A stretch of DNA of 64,000 nt, from the NCBI RefSeq assembly GCF_025766255.1, contig NW_026516792.1, positions 1 to 64,000 on the forward strand, written 5' to 3'. Under the pieces are notes generated by a model. The model searched no databases. It saw only the letters and a program-made list of their open reading frames with translations, and was not told where the DNA came from. Below are positions 35,190-47,139 of this stretch, in pieces. The stretch comes from Zychaea mexicana (taxonomy: Eukaryota > Mucoromycota > Mucoromycetes > Mucorales > Lichtheimiaceae). Numbering within the stretch: position 1 is the first letter of the stretch; each line of letters begins with the position of its first letter. The translations under genes and the position numbers were made by a program.

Positions 35190-38100
35190 CTAGATGAATC
35201 CAGATTCTTCAAGTAGTCGGGTCACTTTTTCATCCGTTCGTTCTCTGTCATAACCGATCCATTATTTTAGTAACCAGTCCACAGCCATAGTGTATAGTAT
35301 AGGTTAATACAGAGAAGAAGAAGAAGCTTACTTTGGTTCTATCTTTAAACTTTCGGCATATAAGCATTCATCATCACGGGCACTCTGCAGATTCGCCTTG
35401 ATAAACATCTGCAACATCGACACGGACATGAAAGAATACGGCGTCGACTGATACTGCTGGATCTCCCGAATCACCTCACTCGTCTTTGCCAGCTTGCCAA
35501 AGTTGATCAGCTCGCTATTTTTCAAGATATTCGGGTTCCCATCCTCGATAAAAGTGAGGTCCTGGAGGTATACGCCCAGGAAAGGGATGCAGGGTGGATT
35601 GACCGAATGGACCAGCGATCGATACTGAGCAAAGTTTCTGTTGGAAGCAAACACTTTGCGCATCCCATTCAATGTTTGCTGTGCACGCGAGCCCACGAAA
35701 TCCCAGGTCCGTTGCAGACGGGCAATGGCACTGCTGTCAAACGCAGACAGGATAGCCATGCATGTGTTGAAACTGTGGAGCTGCTGACAACATTTTTCAG
35801 CGACTTGGATCCAGTACTTTACCGTGTTGGCTCGCTTTTTGACATCGGTCTGACACAGGATCGCGTCCGAGACCCACAGGGTGACTTGATTGTTGTATTC
35901 GATCGATTGTCGGATGTGGACGCCTTTGGATTTGTCACTGCTGGACCAAGCCTTGTCCAGACACTCGGAGGGCTGAATGGCACGGTAGAGGCCGAAATCC
36001 ATCACGGTCAGCTGGCGTGCCATCTCTAACGGGTGGATGTCCAAGAGACGGAACTTTTTCACGTTGCGTGGTAATAGGGGCGTTGGCTGTTCGCGTGGTT
36101 GCATCACAACGAATTTGCGCAGCGGATCGGAATCAAGACGTCGTCGGATCAATCGTTCGAGTTGGTTGGCTGAGAAGCTGATGGATGCCCGTAGGGTGGT
36201 GTTTGTAAACTCGAGCAAGTCGCTCAAGACGCCCTGGTCTTCTTCAACGCTCATGTAGTGCTCGACCCAATGTTTAAAGACATTGAACACGCGTAGCCGG
36301 ATCAGTTTTTGCTTGCTTTCCTTCCAGTCGTTGAGTTCGTGCGGTGTCAGATCGGCAGGCGGTTGTATGTTGAAGCGTGCTTTGAGTCGTTCAAAAAGAT
36401 CGCTTGATGTGCAAAAGGCGCGGTACGTCAACAAGAATGACTGGATGAATTTGGTGTCGGATTGGTCGTGTAGCGTCAGTCGTTCAATCAGTGCTGCCAA
36501 TGTACCGCCCTTGATCTGACCATCCGCTGAAGAAAACACAAGCTCGTCCGGCTTGTAGTCGTATCCCATATAGTGTTTTTCAGTCTTAGAGGCGTTCCCT
36601 TGCTTGTCATCGACACTGTCCTCGGGCGGTAATATCAGACTGCCTCGTTGGCTGTTCGATCGTCTGGCATGGTGTGTGAGTGTGTCGCAGCATACAGCAA
36701 TTTGATCTACCGGTTTCTTGATTCGTTCAATGACGGCTTCCACTGCAAGCACGGCATCGTCGACGAGCACGTTGACATCCGTCATTGCTTGGAGCTTGAC
36801 AAACAGGATACCAAACCCATGGAGCAGCTCTTGCTTACACACGCTTATTTGTTGCTCGATGGTGTGGTCATAGGCAACGCGCTCGACGGCGTAGAGAAGC
36901 TGGCCCGTCCGTTGGCACATGTGATCGAGTCGCGCAAGCAGGAGCGCAGTCAATGCCTCGCGCTGGTGTCGATGCTGGTTGAGGAGTGTGAGCATCGCAT
37001 CGACCGATGCTTGGAGCTCTTTGCTGTGCGACTGGATCGTGTCATAATAACTCGTATGATCGAGCTCGTCATCGATTGTCCCCGTACGACTACTGCTGCT
37101 GCTTCCTGCGCTGCTGCTATGCGTACTTGTTGCACGTGTTGAGGTTGTCTTTGCGCTAAAATGACTGGATGCCGAGTTCTCGCGATGCTCGCGAAAGTGT
37201 GGCGATGTGGGAGAAAGCAATACTTCCGAGCTGCTGCTGCTGTTGTTGTTGATAGGGGTGGAGGTGATAGTAGCAGCACCAGGACCGTCTTCTTCGAGAA
37301 TGGTTGTGATCGCAGTCGGGTTAAGAGCTCGTGAAGATGCGTTATTGACGGCGGGAAGACTAGTCAAAGAAGGAGATGGATCGAAGATTGCTTCCAGAGC
37401 TGTACGGAGCCGGGCCAAGGCAGGGGTTGCTTGACAGGCTGTGACAAAGCTCCGTACTGCAACCAATACTTCACGTGCATCCTGTGCAAGTTGCTGTTTG
37501 TCATCAACGTCCCCTCGTTCCACTGACACTGCTGTAAGCATCATCTTGGCCAGATTGGCAATGGTGGCTCGGTGATACGTCAGTAGTAGATCCTTTTGCT
37601 GAATCGTTTTGAACCACTCCTTGTCGACGGCACCGCAGGCCATCATCATCAGCTTGATAGCATTCACAATGGCCTTGGCATACGGGAAATAGAGCGTCTT
37701 GCGGCTGTACTGGATAGCAGCGTTCAGATTGTGAATCGTACAAGCAACACATGTGCTTAGGACGTCCCAGGTCAAAGGAGAGGATGGATCGGCCTCTGTC
37801 ACCTTTTTTTTTTTTTATAAGCAAAAAGGAGCAGAGAAAAAAAAAATATTAGTTCTCCCTTTTGTGTAAATTCTCGAGGGGGGCGGGCGTAAAGTGGTAT
37901 AGAAGACGATGAACAAAAGCACGGACCACCTTCCTTATTACCTGCGACTCGTTAAACAGGTGATCCTGGCCTGGCGGTATAATGTATTTGCTCCATGGCG
38001 AAGGGATCTAAAAAAAAATAAACCATCAGCCGAGACATGCGTTGCAAAAGTTATGCAATGGGTTACGAATAGATAAAAGAGAGGGCACACAGTTAGGCTT

Positions 38101-39016
38101 TTTGTTGATCAAAGTTGCTCGCTTTTATGGAAAGAGTGGGTCAATGAGGGCGAAATAGAAAACGAGACAAGGGCCCTACCTTCTGGGGAACAAATTCAAT
38201 CTCCTCTTCCTCCATGGTCCTTATTCCTCCTCCTTCATCCTCCTCGTACTCGTGTAGCCAGGACCTATCGCTCGCATCTCTGAAAGATGAAGACGAGTCG
38301 TTGTCATCCAATAGTCCCGTATCGTCGTTGTCGCCGTCTTCAGGGAACATGAACCGCATTTCACCCGTGGTTGGATTGAACAGATAATGTCCCTCGCCGT
38401 CCTCTGTGAGCTGCACGGTCCACTCGCCATGCAGATGATTGCTGTCATGATTATATAATTTGCTGTTCTGGCTACTTTTTCGTTTTTCTGCCGATGATGA
38501 TGATGATGATGATGATAATTGCGCTGTTGTCATTGCTAGAGGAATTGTGAGTTCGTCGTCTTCGTCGTCGTGCCCCTGATCAGGCTTTTGGCTTGGCCGT
38601 TTTAAGAGATTTGTGTCGCTCTGTGTTTGTTTTGTGTTCGACGTGTCACAAATGTAAGCGGATATGAGCAAGATGTAACAAACAAATTAATCTTACCATG
38701 GGCTTTTGCGGCTCTATGACTTGAACATAGTCTTTTGGAAACCATCCCGGTGCGCTGCTCGCAGTGCTAGGTTTGTTGTTTTGTGGTAAGTACACTTGAG
38801 CACACAATGGACGTCTATTGTTCTACATGCAGCAGCAGCAGCAGCAGCAGCAGTGTTATACCTTCCGAGCCACCAGCCTGACTCAACTTTGGAGAGCACA
38901 TCAATGAGAGCCCCTGGCTCAAAGATCAGAGCCGTTGGTTCTTTTGATTGGAATGCATAGATTGCACGGGCTCGACACAGCGGCTGTATCGCGTCGGGTG
39001 CTGTGATGGGTGCCAT
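35190..39016 (-). CDS. CDC25-type Ras guanine-nucleotide exchange factor (SH3-WW-like-RasGEF)
   Basis: Six exons on minus (39016-38862, 38766-38697, 38620-38180, 38007-37942, 37802-35332, 35244-35190) give 1085 residues. It loads GTP onto Ras, upstream of cAMP/PKA or MAPK signalling. An SH3 domain (about 14-70: ARAIYAFQSKEPTALIFEPG, GWWLG, then APGWFPKDYVQV) is split by intron 1. A WW-like segment (about 139-170, GEWTVQLTEDGEGHYLFNPT) keeps the first Trp but has Phe/Met where the second is expected. A long middle region with helical and Ser-rich parts follows. RasGEF-N starts around GYDYKPDELVFSSADGQIKG, and the catalytic CDC25 domain includes FGLYRAIQPSECLDKAWS and NPPCIPFLGVYLQDLTFIED. The last 18-codon exon gives ERTDEKVTRLLEESGFI, a typical RasGEF ending that would be missed if the upstream frame were taken to its first stop at 35328. 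Confidence 0.93.
38828..38853. repeat. (GCA/CTG)n trinucleotide repeat inside RasGEF intron 1
   Basis: About eight CAG/CTG units within the first intron (38767-38861) of the RasGEF gene, between the two halves of the SH3 domain. Confidence 0.85.
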
Positions 39017-39529
39017 GTAGAGTGTGGAAGAGACAAGTGAAAAAAAAAAAAAAGATAAAGAAAAAGTTTAAGGTTTGGGGAAAAAGAAAGAAATAATTTT
39101 GTTTTATAAAAAGAAAAGACCTATACCGGATCGAGATACATGTAATACTTTCCCTCGAACAATTTTACCTTTGCCCTCTCCCTATTTGCAGTATCAATCT
39201 ATGGCGACAGCCAGTCGCATGCAAATAGTGTTATTTTTTTTCGGATGAGGAGAGTACAATAAGCAATAATGTGAGGACGTTGAAAAAAAAAAAGAACAAC
39301 ACCCCTTAGATTAGAACGAACGGCAAGTATTGGAATATGTACACAACTTGTTCTTTTTTTTCTTTATTAGAGAGACCCTGTATTTGGGTTTTCTTTTTTT
39401 TTTCTTTGAATTAATGATCAATATAAATAAGTAGGATATCATTTCACTCGGGGTGGGGGGGGAGGCATTTATATGGTTTTGATGGGCTTGTCGATCTGTT
39501 GTTGCTTGGGCAGCGCATGAAAGGAAAAA
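39017..39529. other. Intergenic region
   Basis: About 510 bp of AT-rich spacer with several T and A runs between the RasGEF start and the decarboxylase stop. No gene seen. Confidence 0.55.
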
Positions 39530-41646
39530 TTAGAGAGACACTTGGTTCCAAGCGATCTTTTTACTTGCGTCTTCGATGGCATCCAACAAAGCAGCCAAGT
39601 CACGATGCACATTGACGGTGGGCGCATTGATCACTATGCGGAAAAAGTGAGGCAGTGTGTCGAGGGGAGCATGGTCGACCAAAAAGTCGCCCGAATGATT
39701 CACTCGCTCGTGCAACAGATGGATGACGCGTGTCATCTTGGCTTTCCAAACCTCGGGCTGTTGAGCTCTCCACGATTGTACCTGACTCTGGAACTCCTTG
39801 GGCACATACCAGAAACACACTTGACAGAATAAGCTAGGGTCAGTAACCAGTTCAAAATGTTCTCGCTCTCGGACCAAATCCGTAAAGTCTGCAGCCGCCT
39901 GGATGGCTCGGTCGATACGTTGGCCCAGACCGTCTCGGCCATAGAACTTCCATGCCAGAAAGATCTTTAGTGCGTCAGGACGTCGGCCACAGCCAATGGT
40001 GCCAGCACCAAGGTCATAGGGGTTGCCGTGGAACAAGTAGTCGGCGGCCAATGTGTTGACCTTGGGGAAAAGCATTTCGTGTGGAGTCACCACCATCGAA
40101 CATTGCAGTGGGACACCGAGAAGTTTGTGAGGGTTCATGGTAAATGAGTCAGCCTAGTGCGTTTCAGAGAGAGAGAGAGAGAGAGCCAAGGGAGGGCACA
40201 GGGCAAGTTAAAACGCACACACACACACACACACATCACACACACACAAAGAAAAAATAATGGAAATGGTTAGTAAAAACGACATAAAAACACACAACAT
40301 GTGGTGTCTACATGGGAAAACATCACACATAGAGATATGAGCAAAGAGGTGGAGTGGGGTAAGGGCAAGGGATGCCACCCCAAAAATCACACTCCAGGTC
40401 TTTTTCTTTTTTTTCTTTTTTGCCTACCAGATTGGAGCCGTCAAGCCAGCCCAATTGCTCGCGCACTGTTTGTGAGAAGATGGCAGAGCCACCCCACGAT
40501 CCATCGACGTGTAGCCAGCAGTTGTACTTTTTGGCGACTGCGGATATACTTTGGATAGGATCAAATGCACCCTTTTTCAAGTCCATTCGATATAACAAAC
40601 GCGTCAGTTTCCATTCTTTCTTCTTAATCCAAAAAGAGTCTTTACTTACCATCACAGTAGTGCCTGCAGTAGCATTGATGAAGAAGGGTGTTTCACCACG
40701 TTCAATGCTTTCTTGAATCAAACGTTCTTTTAAAAAAAAAACATGACTCGTTAGAACACATCCTTAAGATTAACTAACCGCCGTTTTAGAAAAAAAAACG
40801 GAAACTTACCAAGTGCGTCCACACGCATCTTGCACTTTTCATCCGTGGGGACCTTGACAATACTGTCCGTACCGAGACCGAGGACAAGCGCAGCCTTGTC
40901 AATGCTATAGTGGCAGTGGGCCGACGTGAACACCTTGAGCTTGCCATAGTCGGCACTGGGGTTGAACGGACGCGGGATATAGCCGGTTGTTTTGATGGAA
41001 GGGTACAGTTTGTTACGGGCAGTCACCATGGCCAATAAGTTGGAAGCAGAACCACCGGGACAGAACAGACCATTGGCATGTTGGCCCATGCCGAGCAATT
41101 GGCCAACGGCCTTGGTCACTTCGACTTCCATCAATGTCAAGACCGGTGACACATGGTAGACATGGCAATTGCCGTTGAGCACACCCAACAAAAACTCGGA
41201 AATGACGCCAATGGGATTGGTGCCTGCATAGAGCTTGTCCATAAACCGAGGGTTCCATGAGTTGACACTGTAGTTGAGGGTGTCCTTGATCAAGTCAAAG
41301 GTGCCTTTTTAAAAAAAGAATTTTGTTATTTTCTCTCTCTCAGTGGGTGGATATACACCTCCCTCCCTAGAATGCCTTACCATCAACACCAGTGCCGCGC
41401 TCAGGCAAGGCAAAGTCAACTGTCTTGTACAGCTCGGCGGGAGTTTTGTAGTCTACCACTGCATGCAGGTCCTGACCTTCCTTGACATCTAGTAGTAACC
41501 GACACACTCTCTATTTTAATCATCCAGTCCCTCTCTTTGTAGTAGATTATGTCAGGAGACTTACGCTGGAGCACCATCTCATGCATACGCTTCAGCATGC
41601 CATCGAGTTCGGCAGCGCTATTGTTAATTTCTTTATTGGATACCAT
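39530..41646 (-). CDS. PLP-dependent group II decarboxylase (glutamate / cysteine-sulfinate type)
   Basis: Six exons on minus (41646-41565, 41488-41381, 41304-40810, 40726-40650, 40571-40428, 40153-39530) give 509 residues. It is a cytosolic amino-acid decarboxylase of the animal GAD/CSAD branch. Marks are FMDKLYAGTNPIGVISEFLL, GLFCPGGSASNLLAMVTARN, FTSAHCHYSIDKAALVLGLG, WLHVDGSWGGSAIFS and ADSFTMNPHKLLGVPLQCS. The PLP-binding lysine is K312 in the NPHK motif. Substrate is not certain: glutamate, cysteine sulfinate and aspartate decarboxylases share these motifs. Two introns carry dinucleotide repeats. The start ATG lies just downstream of a (TA)n tract. Confidence 0.92.
40169..40250. repeat. 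(GA)n and (CA)n microsatellites in decarboxylase intron 5
   Basis: A GA run (about 40169-40185) and a CA run with one interruption (about 40213-40249), both inside the 274-nt intron 5 (40154-40427). Confidence 0.85.
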
Positions 41647-41660
41647 GGCTTTAAACGAAA

Positions 41661-41683
41661 TATATATATATATATATATATAT
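41661..41683. repeat. (TA)n tract 15 bp upstream of the decarboxylase start
   Basis: About 11 TA units directly before the ATG at 41646. It could serve as a core-promoter/TATA region or be a neutral microsatellite; variable length here could affect expression. Confidence 0.85.
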
Positions 41684-42442
41684 GTATTATATTATATGAG
41701 ATGCAAAAAGAAAAAGAATGTCTCAAACTGTTTGGTTGAGGCTGCGAACGACGCTCCCCTTTTTAAATCCTTTCTAGCTTATCCCCAAGTCGGGATCCAA
41801 TCTTTTTTTTGTCTGACATTGTTTTTTTCCAAGGAAATTCTACCGGTTGCACCTTTAAAAGAAGTGTCGTTCCAAAAAAAAATAAAGCGGAACCCGTATA
41901 CTGTATGGTAGGGCACAAAACGTCATCGATATCCATCATTTTTTTTTTCCCGAAGCACAGACCCCACCCCTTTTCTTTTGCTATTTGATTGGCTGTCATG
42001 CCAATCGGGTTCTCTTCCCTTCATCATCCGTCTATTCGAGACTTGAACACGCTTCAAGAAAGATGTTACACGTTTTGTGACGATACTATCAAGTAGAAAC
42101 ATAGGTCATGTGAGTCATTTCTTTTATGTAACTTGTGAAAGGTTGGTGGTCATAGTACATTTCACACAAAAAAAAAAAAAAAAAAAAGAAGGAAAAGGGT
42201 GGTTCCCCGGTCCAGTGCTGGGCCGCCAAGCCCGGAAGCGAGAGCAGCGAAAACAATGTGAAGAAGAAGAAAGCACCCGCATCTTCCAACTCGCTTTCTC
42301 GGAACATACTTTCTCCCGTGCGCTTGTTATTTTCTGCAACCTTCTTCGTCATAATCTACTAAAGGAGGCACTAAAAGATCGGATGAACATAGAGAGCGTC
42401 GTGGTCCGAAATCCGACACGACATATACTTCCCCCAACGCTT

Positions 42443-42488
42443 AACATATACTGCAAAAATTCGATCAAAGGGACTTGCAGTATATGTT
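42443..42488. repeat. Perfect 14-bp inverted repeat (hairpin)
   Basis: AACATATACTGCAA at 42443-42456 is exactly complementary in reverse to TTGCAGTATATGTT at 42475-42488, with an 18-nt loop. It lies in a gene-poor stretch. It could be a remnant of a small MITE, a structured RNA or a protein-binding palindrome. Confidence 0.85.
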
Positions 42489-43226
42489 CATTTATGTAAC
42501 CCCAAACGCAATAACCCCGGTGATTATGCAGCTACCGAGAGAGTATAAGGAAATAGCTTAAAGAAGTGGTTGGGCAAAGAAGTAGTAGTAGTAGTGATAG
42601 TATGGCAACGGGTGATCGGCAATCCCACTTGTGTGTTGTGTGTGTGTGTGTATTTCGTCCTCCAGGGTTATTAGCATAACGCATTCCCCTCTCGGAGTTG
42701 TTGTTGGAGTGGGGTCGACTTTTTATTATAGACGGGCGACTGCATGGGGTCCCGGTTTTGCTTGTTTAGTGCGGAAAAAAAAAAAGTCTCACTCACACAA
42801 GAAAAAAAAAGACTCACCTTGATATCTCATAAGCAATAATATAATACACACAGCAGAAATGGAAGCTTCCAGGTTCGGAGTCTATGATCTTGCAACTGCT
42901 TTGACCGCTCATGTCACCATCAAACCTTAAAAATAAATTCTGTATAAGGTTAAGGCACCAGGAAGTGTATCTTCTCTCTCTCTCTCTCATCCATATCCCC
43001 AATGTGAGAGTGTCTTGTTTCCTTGTGTGTGTGGTGTCGTAGGAATGATGACTGGCCAAATAGCTGCATCAACTCTTACTAACTTACTAGTAGGAACTAA
43101 AAAAAAAAAAAGTTACCCCAGTGAGGTCTTCTACTGATTCTATTCTCTAGTCACTATGTACAATGTAACGCATGTGCATGTTGTAGGATAGTTCACAGAA
43201 TACCACAAAGTGGTGATTCTTGGCGT

Positions 43227-43257
43227 GCATGTGCTGCTGTTGCTGCTGCTGCTGCTC
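43227..43257. repeat. CTG/TTG trinucleotide run
   Basis: Interrupted (CTG)n about ten units long in the gene-poor region. Not inside a recognisable gene. Confidence 0.85.
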
Positions 43258-46200
43258 TCAATCTATTCCATAAAGCTTTTTTTTTTTTCATTGAGCGACA
43301 TGTCGCGCCTCTACAGTAGTAAGCAGGGTACACCCTTCATTCGCGACAGCGTATTTGACTCAGCTAATCTGATGGTCCTGTCCCAATGAATTCACTTGTA
43401 CTTTGTTCTTGTCCAAGGCAGCTATCGTCGTGCTACAAAAACTAAAGCAACTTATTCCTTCTAAACCCGATGTTTGAAAAAGTTGACGCGTCGTGCGACC
43501 GTCCTTTTTGCGCCTATTTCGTGGGACTGTCTAGACGGGGTGGATATATATCTCCGTAACATGTTTCCTCACACCAATGCTTATTATCTATTTCATACTA
43601 GAAAATGATGGTCAAGGAAGGCAAATCCGACAAAAGGAGAAGCAAAACCCCCCTCCTTGAAGCTTTCCTTCCCGCCGTGCTAATGTGCTATGATGTCCAA
43701 GCAGCGAGAGACAGAGAGAAAACTTCAAAGAAGCGGCATAGGAAATAAGGGAACATCTGGGCTTTAAAGATAGCAGGAAGCACGAGACCAGGAAAGGCGG
43801 GTAGTGAAAGAGAGAAAGAGAGGCTCGGCCGCACCAAGAAGTCCGTATAAAGATTGCTGCATTACGTAGTTTCCAAGAACAGTAAAACAATGTTGTACAA
43901 AGCCTATCTCACACACAAACAGTCGGTGTTACAACATAAATTACTAGACATGAGTAAGCATGTTCCGTATATCGTACAGATTGACTGATTACTTTGGGCA
44001 CACTGCTAGTAGTGTACTTTGCGCACTTGATAGAAAGAGAAAAACAGTCATTATTATCGATTAGAACACGTTAGCCCGGCAAAACAGGTTTGGAAAGGAT
44101 GTATCTAGGCTTGCAGTATCTAGACGCTGTGTGTAAATGTAAAGATATACCCGTGGTCATCTTTACGTTTTCCCATCCTCCTCGCCTGGCCAATTTTTCC
44201 TGTACCGGATGCATGGGGCTCCGCAAGAAGGTCATGTGGTGTTACAACTTTTCACCACCTTTTTTTTTTCTGCATCGTGTCGTCATGGCCTGTCGAAAGC
44301 CAGCAACAAAGACAAGACCACCTTATGTATCATAACTTGAGATAGTATCGCCTATATTCGCTTGACCCTTTAATCTATGTTGTGGCTGTAAAACTCAAGA
44401 AGGAGCAGTAGTTGTATGGAGGTACTGGCAATAACTAGATTAGACTACAGCTCCACATCCTCTGGAACACAGTATTTGGGTCTTTTTTTTTTTTTGCTTG
44501 ATAGTGGGCTTGAAAGAATTTAGGGTCAAGATATGTTATGAGCTGCATTATTACCCGAGTATATCCACATGAGTTGAAAGATGGGTTCTCGAAGATGATC
44601 GACGTCCCAATCAAGTGACGGGGGTCACTCACTGCAGCAAGTAGCTTACTTTTACACCGGAAAGTAATAAGAATGCTGGCGAACGTTAAAAAGACAGAGC
44701 CGTTATGACTCTGTATTTCGCCCATTGATAAACAGATCCTACTACATCACATTTCAAACATATACACTGCAACTTTTGATACAGGTATCTTTGGCAAGCG
44801 ACAATGTTGTTGTTGAGGGACTCCCGGGTGTATATGATATAAAGCAGCTGTTCGTCATTCTTCATTGCAACGTGTCTCACCTTTTATATTGAGCATAGCA
44901 ACAATTAACTGCTGATGCATATTGTACTTTATTCTTTATGCGTTGGAAGAATTACCTCAAAACCTGGTAAAACGGTGTTCTATGATGAACAACGCCTTTA
45001 GACCCATGTACAGTATCCGTTGCTATCAACGGCTCTTTTCCTTTTCCTTTATTCAACTGTAACAGGATGTGATTCGTCTAGCACTGTTTTTTTTTTGGTG
45101 TTGTTAGCTGGAAGATGATGGGAGACGCGGACAATAGAGTGAAAAGACGTGTGCGCCTTTTTTATCTTTTTTTTTTTTTTGGTTAATGATACAAAATCTT
45201 CTTTACAGTGCTTCCATGGTATACCAGCGCACACGATACAGAAGCTCAATTATACGGAAGATTTGCGCGGTGCCAGACTTTGCTCATATTGCAAAAATAT
45301 ACATACAGCAAAACCGACCCTACTTCAAAATAAGCAAATCCATGATGACAGCAGACACACTATGTAAACCTTAAAGCAACGAACCCTTAACAGTTTAAAT
45401 CGATTTATTACAGTCATGGTGAACACGGATGGTGGATCTTTTTAAACCGGATATTACAAAGGCATCCGTCTTGATATTTCGGATAGTTAATGGTCGAGGA
45501 TTACAGTAGTATTGAATGTGAACAAGTCATTCCTTGGTGTCTTTATACTGCACCCTCATATGCTGTGCTGCTTCTTGCACCATCATCTTTCAATGCAACC
45601 TTGCTGAATTCAAGCTCGTGTTGAAAATACGAGCACCTCGTATCTGCTTGCATTTCTTCCTTACAGCGATTAGCATTATTCGTCTTTCTTGTAAAAAATA
45701 TCACATATTCCTTCATTGCATTACTGTGGTATATGCCGCATCTTTTAACTTTTTTTAAATTTCGGTGTGTCATTTTGTAAGAGCTTTCCAACAATCTTGC
45801 TACTTCATGTTACAGTGTAAGTTTCGTCGGGGGCCTAACCGATCTTCATCAACTCTTGACATACAGTATTACAACGTGAGATAAAGTGCAAAGTATTCTT
45901 GCTCGTTACGAGATTGTTTTAGGATACTTCTTGGATGCAACAAGGCACGATCATTGTTGTTTTCGCTAATAATAAGTAGGTCTTTGGGCTGTTTCAATTC
46001 ATGCTACAAAAAATATCTACCATGACACTAAGCATAAACGACTTTGAATTCGTCGTCGTCGTCATTATGAAGCCACTAGCCTAAAGTTCTCTGTTGAAAC
46101 CAAGAACCGACGTGCATGCCTGAGTTGTTGGCGAGTAGTAGGCTTCCCAGGGTGATTATTTTGGCGATCTTGGTCTTTATGGCGGTTTTGATTGAAAGAT

Positions 46201-47139
46201 TTTCTCTTTTTACCTGACGATGTAAAACGTTAAACTTTTTCGAATTTCCATCTTGTCCATTGTGACGAGGAATAACACTTTTTGACTTGGTACGGATCTC
46301 CCGATGAGTTGAAGTAAGTAAGGTCCCATACTCGGGCATCTTTGAAATAATACAAGCTTCAATGTTTAGTCTATCGATTGTCTCGCCCAGCATAGTAGGA
46401 CTGGGTCATAGAGACGTGTTTCCGTCAACAGATGTTGCTGTGAAAGCACAAAATTTCAGTGAGTAATACGATAACGAAGAGTGAATCTTTTGTTTTTTCA
46501 CAGCATGAAAGTTATGCATCAGCAACAACTACTTTTGCTACGTATGATGATAGATAAACTTCCATCACATGAGGTCGTACTATGGCATCGCTACGAGTCA
46601 CTAGCGTAATTTACTGCTTGTTGGATATGCCAAACGTCTTTTTGACGGTGAACTTGTACTTGCAGTATCACAAAGCTTTTATCATTGGCTGTATGTTGTG
46701 ATCATTAAATAGAGTTCAGTCATTCATATTCATCAAGCGAGCAGCCACACCTGAATATTAGGTATTGATTACGGTACATAAACTGAAGAAGTGAGAACGT
46801 AAAGGGAATGTCAACAACATTGATATCCAGCTTCTTTATTTTATAGTAAAATAGACACGATGTCATTGAAATTTTGGAGCAAAAAAAGTACATCAACCGC
46901 TATATACGTAGTCATTACAGTATCACTACTCACCGAACTGTTAAAAATAACTACTGCTTACTAATTGATTTCTTTTGTAAATCAGTAGTAGTGCTCTTTT
47001 CAGGGGCTTTAATGAGCTGTACAAGTGCTCTTTCAGAAGAAATAATATTTGAAATATGCACAGAGTAAAGGTGTTTATTGACGGGTTATATAACGGAAAG
47101 GTACTACTATGTGACAATAGAAATGACAGCTTAGTGGGA

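Larger units (their letters stand above)
41684..47139. other. 5.5-kb gene-poor region
   Basis: No gene could be supported. The region has short domain-free open stretches on both strands (minus 44435-44725 and minus 46076-46393 are the longest with protein-like composition). It also has many A/T runs, TG, CT and CTG microsatellites, and a perfect inverted repeat at 42443-42488. Minus 44435-44880 reads as two frame-shifted halves and may be a decayed coding sequence. Likely old mobile DNA and regulatory sequence. Confidence 0.5.
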
